A stretch of DNA of 64,000 bases from Verrucomicrobiota bacterium (lineage in GTDB: Bacteria; Verrucomicrobiota; Verrucomicrobiia; Opitutales; Opitutaceae), in contig JADKHC010000002.1 of the NCBI GenBank assembly GCA_016721945.1, forward strand, positions 186,001 to 250,000, given 5' to 3'. Below the pieces are notes generated by a model, which saw only the letters and a list, made by a program, of their open reading frames with translations, was not told the origin of the DNA and did no database searches. How positions within the stretch are numbered: the first letter of the stretch is position 1; each line of letters starts with the position of its first letter. This document shows positions 41,913 to 50,912 of this stretch, piece by piece. The position numbers were made by a program, and so were the translations under genes.

Positions 41913-42587
41913 TTATTTGAGTAAATCGGGTCGGACTAAACGGGTTTTCTCCAATCGTTTCGCGTTTCGCCATTTTTCGATTTCAGCATGGTTGCCAGAG
42001 AGTAACACATCTGGCACGGACATACCCCGAAATTCGGCGGGACGCGTGTATTGAGGAAAGTCGAGCAACTTGCCGGTGAAGGATTCGTGCGTCAATGACT
42101 TTTCTTCCCCGAGCACACCGGGAATAAAACGTGAGAGCGCATCGATCACTACCGCGGCGGCCAAAGTACCGTTTGTCAGCACGTAATCTCCGATGCTGAG
42201 CTCTTGATCGATGACGCCGTCGCGAATGCGTTGATCGATGCCTTCGTAGTGTCCGCTAAGAAAAACAATATGCTGCTGCTTCGATAAATCCTCGGCAATC
42301 GCGGGCGAGAGCGGCACGCCATCAGGCGTCAGATAAATGCGCCGGCAGCCCGGCGTCTGTAACTGCTCGATAGCGGCAAAAACCGGATCGGGCTTCATCA
42401 CCATCCCGGCGCCACCGCCAAAAGGACGGTCGTCGGCGGTCTTATGCTTGTCGGTCGTCCACGCACGAAGGTCGTGAACTTTGACCGAAAGACGCTGCGA
42501 CTCGATGCCCTTGCCCAAAATGCTCTCGCCGAGGAAACCGTCGAGCATCCGCGGGAAAAGCGTGAGAACGTCGATTTGGAGAGGCAT
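41913..42587 (-). CDS. trmD: tRNA (guanine-37-N1)-methyltransferase
   Basis: A 224-residue SPOUT methyltransferase: IDVLTLFPRMLDGFLGESIL, DDRPFGGGAGMVMKPDPVFA (substrate loop), VFLSGHYEGIDQRIRDGVID (trefoil-knot SAM site) and SIGDYVLTNGTLAAAVVID. It methylates G37 of tRNAs reading CNN and prevents frameshifting. The usual rpsP-rimM-trmD-rplS order is kept except that rimM is missing here and a terminator hairpin separates rpsP from trmD. Confidence 0.96.
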   Translation of the reverse strand: MPLQIDVLTLFPRMLDGFLGESILGKGIESQRLSVKVHDLRAWTTDKHKTADDRPFGGGAGMVMKPDPVFAAIEQLQTPGCRRIYLTPDGVPLSPAIAEDLSKQQHIVFLSGHYEGIDQRIRDGVIDQELSIGDYVLTNGTLAAAVVIDALSRFIPGVLGEEKSLTHESFTGKLLDFPQYTRPAEFRGMSVPDVLLSGNHAEIEKWRNAKRLEKTRLVRPDLLK

Positions 42588-42621
42588 GAGGGGAAGTGTT
42601 TAACATTAAGAATACCAAAGC

Positions 42622-42645
42622 AAAAAACCTCGGACGGCGCCGAGG
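42622..42645 (-). terminator. Hairpin terminator between rpsP and trmD
   Basis: Minus-strand stem CCTCGG/CCGAGG with a six-base loop and six T. It lies 60 bases after rpsP and about 35 before trmD and may act as an attenuator lowering trmD relative to rpsP. Confidence 0.75.
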
Positions 42646-42704
42646 CTTTGGACTTTAGAGAACGAGCATTACTTCGTTCTCTTCGTTATCTTATGTTAAG
42701 TGTC

Positions 42705-42962
42705 TTAGGCGACAGGAGCAGCGGCCTTACGCGCCTTCTTGATGAGGGCGTTGACGGTGTCGGAAGGCTTAGCGCCCTTGCTCAGCCAGTAATCGACGCG
42801 GTCGATACGGAGCGTGAGGGGCGTGGTCTTCGACTGCGGCGTGTAGGTGCCGAGGTTTTCGGCGGGTGAACCATCACGACGGGAACGGGCTTCGGCTACC
42901 ACGACGTGATAGATGGGCTTGTGCACAGCGCCGATGCGGGAAAGACGGATTTTGAGAGCCAT
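42705..42962 (-). CDS. rpsP: 30S ribosomal protein S16
   Basis: An 85-residue S16: MALKIRLSRIGAVHKPIYHV, VVAEARSRRDGSPAENLGTY, RIDRVDYWLSKGAKPSDTVN. Length and motifs are complete. S16 is an early 30S assembly protein. The ATG at 42962 faces ychF divergently with a 190-base gap. Confidence 0.96.
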   Translation of the reverse strand: MALKIRLSRIGAVHKPIYHVVVAEARSRRDGSPAENLGTYTPQSKTTPLTLRIDRVDYWLSKGAKPSDTVNALIKKARKAAAPVA

Positions 42963-43152
42963 GAGAACAGTTTTCTGAATCGATTACTTTTGGAAAAGTT
43001 GGTGAGTGCACCGACCGCGCAAGGAGATGTCAAGCGTACGCTTTCGAGGAAATTTTTATCCGATGCCTGCCCAGCGTGGCGAAGAACGAGCCGCCGTCAG
43101 GCCCAAATCGTTTCTTGACCCCCCTCCCCGAGCACGAGAACGTCTGAACCTT

Positions 43153-44256
43153 ATGCTCAAAGCTGGCATCGTCGGCCTGCCCAACGTCGGCAAATCCACT
43201 CTCTTCAACGCGCTCACCCGTTCCCGCAAAGCGGAGGCGGCGAACTATCCGTTCTGCACGATCGACCCCAATGTCGGCGTCGTGATCGTGCCCGACGAAC
43301 GCGCTTATATATTAAAAGCGATCGCGAAGACCAACATCGTCGTGCCCGCCGCGATTGAGTTCGTCGATATCGCCGGCCTCGTCGCTGGCGCCAGCAAGGG
43401 CGAAGGACTGGGCAACCAATTTCTCGCCAATATCCGCGAAGTCGACGCGATCGTCCAAGTCGTGCGCTGCTTCGAGGACAACGACATCGTCCACACAATG
43501 GGCGCGATCGATCCGGTCCGCGACATCGAGGTCATCACGACCGAACTCGTGCTTGCCGATCTAGAGTCCGTAACCAAACGCATCGACAAGACCCAGAAGA
43601 AGGCAAAGTCGGGCGACAAGGAAGCGATCGCCGAAGTGGCGCTGCTCGAAAAACTCCTCCCCCACCTCAACTCGGGCAAAACCGCCAATCTCCTCGTCGC
43701 CACGCCCGAAGAGGTTGCGCAGATGAAGCTCTTTCAATTACTCACCGCCAAGCCGGTGCTGTTCGCCTGCAACGTTGCCGAGAGCGATCTCGCGACCGCC
43801 GAGCAAAATCCGTTCGTCCAAAAAGTCGCCGAGTTCGTACGCACGCATCATGACGCCGCATACGTGCCGATCAGTGCGAAAATCGAATCCGAGCTCATCG
43901 ACCTGCCGCCCGAAGAGGCAAAAGCGTTTCTGAAAGATCTGGGCGTCGACGACTCCGGTGTCTCTTCACTTATAAAAGGCACGTACGATTTGCTCGGGCT
44001 GATGACTTACTTCACTGCAGGCGAAAAAGAAGTTCGTTGCTGGACGATCAAGCGTGGCTGGAAAGCTCCGCAGGCCGCTGGCGTGATCCACACCGATTTC
44101 GAAAAAGGCTTCATCAAGGCCGAAATCGTGAGCTACGCCGATCTGACAACGCTGGGCAGTGTCGCCGCCGCGCGCGAAGCCGGAAAATACCGGCTCGAAG
44201 GCAAAGAATACGTTTTCCAAGATGGCGACGTCGCGCTGTTCCGTTTTAACACCTGA
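43153..44256 (+). CDS. ychF: Redox-regulated ATPase/GTPase YchF (OLA1 family)
   Basis: From ATG 43153 a 367-residue Obg-family P-loop protein: KAGIVGLPNVGKSTLFNALT (P-loop GLPNVGKS at 8-15), NYPFCTIDPNVGVV, EFVDIAGLVAGASKGEGLGN and the C-terminal TGS-like end with TYFTAGEKEVRCWTIKRGWK. YchF prefers ATP and is linked to ribosome association and oxidative stress. The longer frame to 43006 lacks family similarity. TTGACC at 43116-43121 may be its -35. Confidence 0.95.
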   Translation: MLKAGIVGLPNVGKSTLFNALTRSRKAEAANYPFCTIDPNVGVVIVPDERAYILKAIAKTNIVVPAAIEFVDIAGLVAGASKGEGLGNQFLANIREVDAIVQVVRCFEDNDIVHTMGAIDPVRDIEVITTELVLADLESVTKRIDKTQKKAKSGDKEAIAEVALLEKLLPHLNSGKTANLLVATPEEVAQMKLFQLLTAKPVLFACNVAESDLATAEQNPFVQKVAEFVRTHHDAAYVPISAKIESELIDLPPEEAKAFLKDLGVDDSGVSSLIKGTYDLLGLMTYFTAGEKEVRCWTIKRGWKAPQAAGVIHTDFEKGFIKAEIVSYADLTTLGSVAAAREAGKYRLEGKEYVFQDGDVALFRFNT

Positions 44257-44277
44257 ACAGGCTCAAAACTTCTCAAC

Positions 44278-44310
44278 AAAAAGGCCGCCGAGATTTTCGG
44301 CGGCCTTTTT
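44278..44310. terminator. Bidirectional terminator between ychF and glgC
   Basis: AAAGGCCGCCG against CGGCGGCCTTT with a seven-base loop; T-runs on both strands suit the convergent genes. Confidence 0.9.
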
Positions 44311-44336
44311 ATTGTTTGTCTTAAAAGGTTCGGGTT

Positions 44337-45623
44337 TTAGATCACCGTGCCGGTCGGCACGATGCCACCCTTGGGAACGACGAGCACGCCGTCGCGGATA
44401 ATGACGCCGTGGGCATAAGTGCCGTCAGGTTTGCCTTCCGGCGAGAGCGTGACGTTGTCGCCGATGCGCGCATTCTTATCGATGATCGCACCACGAATAT
44501 TACAGTTGTAGCCGACGCCCAAACTAGGCCGACCACGACCATGGTTGGTGGTCATCTGGTCATCGCTTTCATAAAAATCTGCGCCCATCATCACGACGTC
44601 TTCGAGGCGTGTGCCCTTGCGCACGAACGAGCGGATACCGACAACGCAGTGCTTGATGAACGAATCCTCGATAATCGAGCCGTCGCCCAGCACCGCATAA
44701 TCGATCGCGCAGTTGTTGATTTTTGACGCTGGCAGATAGTTATCCTTCGTGTAAATCGGCGCGGCCGGTTCAAAAAAGTTGAAAGGTGGCAGTGGCTGCG
44801 CGAGCGCGAGGTTGGCATCGAAAAACGCGCGGACGGTACCGATATCTTCCCAGTAACCTTCGAAAATGTGAGCGAAGAGACGCTTTTTACCGAGGAGGCC
44901 AGGGATGATTTCTTTGCCGAAATCGGTCATCTTGTTATCGAGCGCATCGGCGAGTGCGGTGCGGTTGAAAACATAAATACCCATCGAAGCGAGGCAGTGC
45001 TTCTCGTCATGCGAGCTCTTCAGCGTAGCCTCAAGCGCAGGACTGAGCGTCAAACTGTTGATCACCGAAGGATCTTTCGGCTTTTCGACAAATTGCGCGA
45101 TCGAGAGATCGTCCGCCACACGCATCAACCCAAGGCCTTCAACCTTCGACACCGGGAAAGGTATGGCCGCGATGGTGACATCGGCGTTGGTGGCGATGTG
45201 CTGCTCAACGATTTTCTGGTAATCCATCCGGTAGAGCTGATCGCCCGAGAGGATGAGTACGAGGTCGTGCGGGAAGCTGCGGAAATGTTGGAGATTCCGA
45301 CGTACCGCATCAGCAGTGCCTTGGTACCAATCGGCGCTCTTTTCGGTCTGCTCAGCAGAAAGAATATCAACAAAGCCGCCGCCAAACGGATCGAAGTGAT
45401 AAACACTTTGAATATGACGATGCAGCGACGCGGTGTGAAACTGCGTCAGCAAAAAGATGCGATTGATATCGGAGTTGATACAGTTGCTGATCGGAATATC
45501 GACGAGTCGATACTTGCCCGCGAGAGGTACAGCAGGTTTACAGCGTTCCATCGTAAGGGGATAGAGACGCGTGCCGCGACCACCACCCATTACAACTGCG
45601 AGAACTTTCTTCCCGATAGACAT
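44337..45623 (-). CDS. glgC: Glucose-1-phosphate adenylyltransferase (ADP-glucose pyrophosphorylase)
   Basis: A 428-residue nucleotidyltransferase: VLAVVMGGGRGTRLYPLTME, CKPAVPLAGKYRLVDIPISN, CINSDINRIFLLTQFHTAS, LSGDQLYRMDYQKIVEQH and a C-terminal left-handed beta-helix region (RNIGDNV-like hexapeptide repeats, FIKHCVVGIRSFVRKGTRLE). It makes ADP-glucose for glycogen. The sequence and length are closest to the plant/cyanobacterial-like GlgC. It is alone on the minus strand and divergent from glmS. Confidence 0.94.
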   Translation of the reverse strand: MSIGKKVLAVVMGGGRGTRLYPLTMERCKPAVPLAGKYRLVDIPISNCINSDINRIFLLTQFHTASLHRHIQSVYHFDPFGGGFVDILSAEQTEKSADWYQGTADAVRRNLQHFRSFPHDLVLILSGDQLYRMDYQKIVEQHIATNADVTIAAIPFPVSKVEGLGLMRVADDLSIAQFVEKPKDPSVINSLTLSPALEATLKSSHDEKHCLASMGIYVFNRTALADALDNKMTDFGKEIIPGLLGKKRLFAHIFEGYWEDIGTVRAFFDANLALAQPLPPFNFFEPAAPIYTKDNYLPASKINNCAIDYAVLGDGSIIEDSFIKHCVVGIRSFVRKGTRLEDVVMMGADFYESDDQMTTNHGRGRPSLGVGYNCNIRGAIIDKNARIGDNVTLSPEGKPDGTYAHGVIIRDGVLVVPKGGIVPTGTVI

Positions 45624-45719
45624 AAATTAATTGAGGAGGAGTTTGGAGTAAAAGACCTTGCTACACTTTCGGCACAGCCCGTAATTTCGCCAGCCAAAAG
45701 AAACAAATAATCTATCTCT

Positions 45720-47569
45720 ATGTGCGGAATTGTTGGTTACGTCGGTAAACAAAAAGCATCAGCCATCATCCTCGAGGGGTTGAAGCGCTTGGAATATCGC
45801 GGCTACGATTCTTCTGGCGTGGCAGTATTGCAGGGCAACCGCATCGACGTGGCGAAAAAAGTCGGGCGCGTTGACAACCTCTCGAAAGAAGCCGCCCGCC
45901 ACAATTTCACCGGCACGACTGGGATCGGCCATACGCGCTGGGCCACACACGGCGGCGTGACTGACGCCAACGCGCATCCGCACCTCAGCAGCGATAGCAA
46001 GTTCGCGATCATCCACAACGGCGTGATCGAGAATTACAACAGCATCAAAAAATTTCTCCTCACCAAAGGCTACGCGTTCGCCTCGGAGACCGACACCGAG
46101 GCTCTCGTCAACCTGATCGCTTATCACTACGCGAAGGAAACAGACGACACCGACAAAAACCGTTTCCTTGAAAGCGTTCGCCGGACCCTCATGCACGTCG
46201 AGGGACCTACGGCATCGTCGTCCTCTGCGTTGACTGCCCCGGCGAAATGGTCGCCGCACGCAAAGCCTCGCCCCTGATTCTCGGTGTGGGCGATAACGAA
46301 TATATTATCGCCAGCGACGTGTCAGCCCTCGTCAGCCGCACGCAAAACGTCGTCTACCTCCGCGACGGCGAGCTCCTGCATATCACGCCAACCAATTTCT
46401 CCATCATCACACAGACCGACGAAGATGTTTCTCCCGTCGTCAACCGCGTGACCTGGGACATCGAGGCTGCCGAGCTGGGCAACTACTCGCATTTCATGGA
46501 GAAGGAAATTTTCGAGCAGCCCGCCGCGCTCGAGAACTCCATGCGTGGCCGCTTCTCCGAAGACGGCAGCACTGCCCAATTCGGTGGCCTGAATATTTCC
46601 CCCGTCGAATTTCGTCAGATCGACCGTCTCTCTCTCATTGGCTGCGGTACCGCTTGGCATGCCTGTCTTGTGACCGAGCACTTGGTTGAGCGTTTCGCCC
46701 GCATCCCCGTTGAGGTCGATTACGCCTCCGAGTTCCGCTACCGCAACACCCCGCTCTACGGCAATCCGCTCTTCTTCGTCATCAGCCAGTCAGGCGAAAC
46801 CATCGACACGCTGGGCGCCCTCCGCGAAGCCAAGCGCAAGGGATACAAAATTCTCGCGATCAACAACACGGTCGGCTCCAGCATCGCCCGCGAAGCCGAT
46901 GGAGGCATTTACCAACACGTCGGCCCAGAAATCGGCGTCGCCTCGACGAAGGCCTTCACCTCGCAGCTTCTGATCGGCTCCATGATCGCGCTCTATCTCG
47001 CACGTATGCGCGACATGAGTTTTACCGATGGCGTCGAGTACGTCAAAGCCCTCAAAGGCGCGCCCGATCTCGTCCGCAAAGCCCTTGAGCAGGCACCGCA
47101 CATCCGCGAAATCGCCAAGCGCTACTCGAAGTACAACGACATGTTGTTCCTCGGGCGCCTCTCGCTCTTCCCCGTCGCCCTCGAAGGTGCGCTGAAGTTG
47201 AAAGAAATTTCCTACATCCACGCCGAGGGTTATCCCGCCGCCGAGATGAAACACGGCCCGATCGCGCTGATCAGCGAACAATGTCCGTCCGTGTTCTTCG
47301 CGCCCAAGGGCGAAATTTTCAACAAACTCGTCTCCTCGATTCAGGAAATCAAAGCCCGCAAGGGAAAGACCATCGTCATCACGACCGAGGGTTGCGAATT
47401 CCCGGCCGGCCTCGTCGATGAGATCATCTATATCCCCGATTGCCACGAAGCCGTGCTGCCCATCGTCGCAACTATACCGGTGCAATTGTTGAGTTACTAT
47501 ATGGCTGTGGAACGTGGTTGCGATGTCGACAAACCCCGCAATCTCGCCAAATCGGTAACGGTCGAGTAA
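45720..47569 (+). pseudogene. glmS: Glucosamine-6-phosphate synthase, coding frame broken by a one-base deletion
   Basis: Two overlapping frames together make a complete GlmS of about 616 residues. The first (45720-46277) begins MCGIVGYVGKQKASAIILEG with the catalytic Cys2 and holds the glutaminase domain to MHVEG. The second, open from before 46247 to 47569, continues TYGIVVLCVDCPGEMVAARK and holds two SIS domains (FFVISQSGETIDTLGALREA, AEGYPAAEMKHGPIALISEQ) and the C-terminal LAKSVTVE. A missing base at 46203-46205 (GAGGGACC where GAGGGNACC is expected) explains it. GlmS is usually essential, so sequencing error is likely, but decay cannot be excluded. trpE follows by 16 bases. Confidence 0.88.
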
Positions 47570-47585
47570 CCACTCGGCGGATACC

Positions 47586-49070
47586 ATGAACATCTTTCCT
47601 TCACGCGAAGCCTTTCTCCAACTCTGCGAGCAGGGCAACGTCATACCGGTCTACACCGATTTGATGGCGGACTTCGAGACGCCCGTCTCGGCCTACGCCA
47701 AGCTAAAGGAAAGCGGTCCGTCTTACCTGCTCGAATCCGTCGAAGGCGGCGAAAATCTCTCGCGCTACAGCTTCATCGGCTGCCGCCCTCGCAAAATTTT
47801 CGCCTGCGGTCCTCAAACCACCGAAATCCGTCAGCCGAACCAGCCAACACAGACAGTCCCGACGCCAGCCGATCCTCTCACGCTGATCGAGGCCGAGATG
47901 AAACCATTCAAGCCGGTGAACATCCCCGGCCTGCCCCGCTTCATCGGCGGAGCCGTCGGTTTTATCGGCTACGAATACGTCACCCGCATCGAGCCCACCG
48001 TTCCTGCCGCGAAAAAGGACGATGTTGGCCTGCCCTTGATCTATTTCATGATCACGGATTCGCAGCTGATCTTCGATCGCGCGAAACAAACGCTCCGCCT
48101 CTGCGTCAACGCCCATGTGAAAGGCGACGCCTCTGCTGCCTACGATGCAGCCGTAGCCGAACTCGAACACCTCTTCAGTCTGCTCAGCCGCTCCAGCGAA
48201 CTCGCGCCCGCGCCACTCATCGAACCAGGCAAAATCGTCGTTCCGCCGGGCAATTTCACGCAGCCCGCATTCGAAGCCGCCGTCGAATCCACGAAGGAAT
48301 ATATCCGCTCCGGCGACATCATTCAGGTCGTGCCTTCACAACGCTTCACCCGTGCCTTCGACAAGTCGCCACTCGATCTCTATCGCGCCCTTCGCACGGT
48401 CAATCCGTCGCCGTACATGTTCATTCTCGATACCGGCGATTACGCCATCGTCGGAGCCTCGCCCGAGGTCCACGTTCGCCTAACCGACGGCTTGGTGGAA
48501 ATCCGCCCGATCGCCGGAACGCGCAAACGCGGCGTGACCCACGCCGAGGACGTCGCTCTGGAAAAAGAACTTCTCGCCGATCAAAAAGAACTCGCCGAGC
48601 ACCTCATGCTCGTGGATCTCGCCCGCAACGATATTGGGCGTGTCTGCAAGTTCGGCTCCGTCACCGTGCCCGAGATGATGATCATCGAGCGCTACTCGCA
48701 CGTGATGCACATCGTTTCCCAGGTCGAAGGCCAGATCACTGCCGACAAGACAGCCTACGATCTCATGCGCGCCACGTTCCCCGCCGGAACCGTTTCAGGC
48801 GCACCAAAAATTCGCGCGATGCAGATCATTGCCGAAAAAGAGCCCAGCCAACGCGGCTGTTACGCCGGCGCGCTCGGTTATTTTGGCTACGACGGCAATC
48901 TCGACTCCTGCATCATGCTCCGCACCGCTCTCCTGAAAGATGGTAAAATCCACATTCAGGCCGGCGCTGGCATCGTCGCCGACTCCGTACCCGCCGCCGA
49001 GTATCAGGAAACGGTCAGTAAAGCCTCTGCGCTTTTCAAAGCCGTCGCCATCGCCGAGCGGTTTGTCTAA
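47586..49070 (+). CDS. trpE: Anthranilate synthase component I
   Basis: A 494-residue chorismate-binding enzyme: YLLESVEGGENLSRYSFIGC near the N-terminus, IRSGDIIQVVPSQRFTRAFD, IVGASPEVHVRLTDGLVEIR, PIAGTRKRGVTHAEDVALEK, EHLMLVDLARNDIGRVCKFG and ATFPAGTVSGAPKIRAMQII. The LLES-type Trp feedback motif is present. It starts 16 bases after glmS, so the two are probably co-transcribed; both enzymes draw on glutamine. The glutaminase subunit trpG is not in the window. Confidence 0.95.
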   Translation: MNIFPSREAFLQLCEQGNVIPVYTDLMADFETPVSAYAKLKESGPSYLLESVEGGENLSRYSFIGCRPRKIFACGPQTTEIRQPNQPTQTVPTPADPLTLIEAEMKPFKPVNIPGLPRFIGGAVGFIGYEYVTRIEPTVPAAKKDDVGLPLIYFMITDSQLIFDRAKQTLRLCVNAHVKGDASAAYDAAVAELEHLFSLLSRSSELAPAPLIEPGKIVVPPGNFTQPAFEAAVESTKEYIRSGDIIQVVPSQRFTRAFDKSPLDLYRALRTVNPSPYMFILDTGDYAIVGASPEVHVRLTDGLVEIRPIAGTRKRGVTHAEDVALEKELLADQKELAEHLMLVDLARNDIGRVCKFGSVTVPEMMIIERYSHVMHIVSQVEGQITADKTAYDLMRATFPAGTVSGAPKIRAMQIIAEKEPSQRGCYAGALGYFGYDGNLDSCIMLRTALLKDGKIHIQAGAGIVADSVPAAEYQETVSKASALFKAVAIAERFV

Positions 49071-49452
49071 ACGTTTTTAACGACGGATTTCGAGCCAGCT
49101 CAGGTGGTCTGATTTGAGGCCTATTTCAGCCTTAATAAGGCATATAAGTCTTGTTGAGTTGGCCGCTTTTTCGGAGCGCTCCCGCTCAAAAGCCGTCTCC
49201 TTTTCACGCCTACACCAAGTAGGCTATCTATTGTAAAACGCACATACTGTGCGGCATTCATAAGAATTATAGTCCGCTGTGCACCACCTAGTCGCAAACT
49301 AATAACCTAGATTAGATAAATTTTCGCGTGGCCCTTGACGCTTTGCGGGGTTAGACATTTGGAACGATCACCGCTGTGTGAGGTCACCACCAAAACACTC
49401 CGGCTTCGTTCACATCAGTTCGCAGTGGAAACACTCAACAAGGAAAGAAGTC
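49071..49452. other. 382-base upstream region of the sigma factor
   Basis: No gene or clear repeat. A TTGACG occurs at 49334-49339 but without a good -10 at the right distance. AGGAAAGAAG (49441-49450) is a Shine-Dalgarno-like site for the ATG at 49453. Confidence 0.5.
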
Positions 49453-50532
49453 ATGGCTACGCAGACGAAATCACAGCGCAAATTCGGATCAGCAAACGAG
49501 GTCGACTCGAATGAGTCCTCAGCCCCGGTCGCGGTAATATTGTCCACACCGCTCGACGCCCCGCCTTCGTTTCTCGAGAAAAACGAACCTGCGCCGCGCG
49601 AAGATGCGGCTCCGATGGAACGCAGCAACCTGCAACTTTACCTCCAGGAGATCGGCAAAACCGCGCTCCTCACACCCAAAGAGGAAGTCCAACTCGCCCG
49701 CCGTATTCGAAAAGGAGATAAGGCCGCCCGCGATCACATGATCTCGGCCAACCTCCGCCTCGTCGTGAAAATCGCGCACGATTACAAAGACTTTGGCCTC
49801 CCGCTCCTCGATCTCATCAGCGAAGGAAACATCGGCCTGATCAAAGCCGTCGAACGTTTCGACCCGCGCAAGGGCGGCAAGCTCAGCACCTACGCCGCCT
49901 GGTGGATCAAGCAATCGATCAAGCGCGCTCTCGCCAACCAGAGCAAAACCATCCGCCTGCCCGTCCATCTCGTCGACAAAATCTCGAAGATGCGCCGCAC
50001 CGCGATGGCGCTCACCGAAGAACTCGGCCGCGAGCCCACGGACGAAGAGTTGGCCATGGAGTTGCAGATCCCGACCAATAAAGTCGCGCATCTAAAATCT
50101 GTCAGCGTACGCCCGACTTCGCTCGATGCGCCCATCGGTGAAGACGGCGACTCGTCCACCTTCGGCGAAATCGTCGGCGACGAAAATGCCGTCAGTCCCT
50201 TCGAATCTCTACGCGAGCGCAGCCTCAACTCCGATCTCAAGTCGATGGTCGATTCGCTTGAGCCACGCGAAGCTGAGATCATCCGACTCCGCTTCGGCCT
50301 CGAAGGCGCGAACGAACTGACCCTCGAAGAAGTTGGCCGCAAATTCAAAGTCACCCGCGAACGCGTCCGCCAGCTTCAGAACATCGCGCTTTCTAAAATC
50401 CGGAAAGCGATGTCGAAAAACGAAACCCAGCGCTCCCTCGAAGAAATCGGCGAGGAAGACCGCCAACGTCAGCGCATGGAAATCATCCGCGAGTTCATCG
50501 AATCCAAATCGAGAAAATCGGATCACAACTAA
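49453..50532 (+). CDS. Sigma-70 family RNA polymerase sigma factor (RpoD/RpoS-like)
   Basis: From ATG 49453, which follows AGGAAAG, a 359-residue sigma factor. Region 1.2 SNLQLYLQEIGKTALLTPKE, region 2 (NLRLVVKIAHDYKDFGLPLL, DLISEGNIGLIKAVERFDPR, STYAAWWIKQSIKRALANQS), region 3 (ELGREPTDEELAMELQI) and region 4 (LRFGLEGANELTLEEVGRKF, TRERVRQLQNIALSKIRKAM) are complete. There is no region 1.1 and no long non-conserved region, which is more like group 2/RpoS or the short SigA types. I cannot tell whether it is the main sigma. Confidence 0.92.
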   Translation: MATQTKSQRKFGSANEVDSNESSAPVAVILSTPLDAPPSFLEKNEPAPREDAAPMERSNLQLYLQEIGKTALLTPKEEVQLARRIRKGDKAARDHMISANLRLVVKIAHDYKDFGLPLLDLISEGNIGLIKAVERFDPRKGGKLSTYAAWWIKQSIKRALANQSKTIRLPVHLVDKISKMRRTAMALTEELGREPTDEELAMELQIPTNKVAHLKSVSVRPTSLDAPIGEDGDSSTFGEIVGDENAVSPFESLRERSLNSDLKSMVDSLEPREAEIIRLRFGLEGANELTLEEVGRKFKVTRERVRQLQNIALSKIRKAMSKNETQRSLEEIGEEDRQRQRMEIIREFIESKSRKSDHN

Positions 50533-50556
50533 TCTGAGCTCCCTCGCTCCTCTTTC

Positions 50557-50587
50557 AGCCGCCGCACGCAAGTCCGGCGGCTTTTTT
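50557..50587 (+). terminator. Terminator after the sigma factor gene
   Basis: AGCCGCCG against CGGCGGCT with a ten-base loop, followed by six T. Confidence 0.9.
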
Positions 50588-50613
50588 GTCTTAGCTATAA
50601 CCATGCAGTAGAG

Positions 50614-50689
50614 GGTGGAGCCCGTTGTCTCTAACGGGCTGGTTTGGGAGCGGCTTCGATCAAGCCCGATGGGGACATCGGGCTCCACC
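50614..50689. repeat. Multi-hairpin intergenic repeat
   Basis: Outer stem GGTGGAGCCCG (50614-50624) against CGGGCTCCACC (50679-50689) with two internal hairpins, AGCCCGTT/AACGGGCT and AGCCCGAT/ATCGGGCT. The TGGAGCCCGTTGTC words recur at 21061. Confidence 0.8.
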
Positions 50690-50912
50690 TTCTGCACACC
50701 GCTCCTCGCTGGAGACTATACTTCAACTGCATCATTACGGTTTAGCTATACTGTGCAAATTCCGTCAAAAGTAGAACCACCCGCCTGCACTACCCCACCG
50801 CGACGCGCGAAGTGAAACTCGCGACCGAAGAAGCCTACCGCTGAAACGGCCTTTCTGCGTCACTGAGGCGCGTCAAAGATAACGCCCCCCACCCCGGAAA
50901 ACCAACGCACGC

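Larger units (their letters stand above)
50533..50912. other. 380-base intergenic region with terminator and repeat
   Basis: It holds the sigma-factor terminator and a 76-bp multi-hairpin repeat (listed separately). From 50773 to 50844 a frame reads RTTRLHYPTATREVKLATEE and then a stop; it may be the tail of a lost gene but I cannot name it. Confidence 0.45.

Noticed and set aside
50773..50844. Short frame ending TATREVKLATEEAYR as a gene
   Set aside because: No start in the frame and no recognisable domain; at most the tail of a lost gene.
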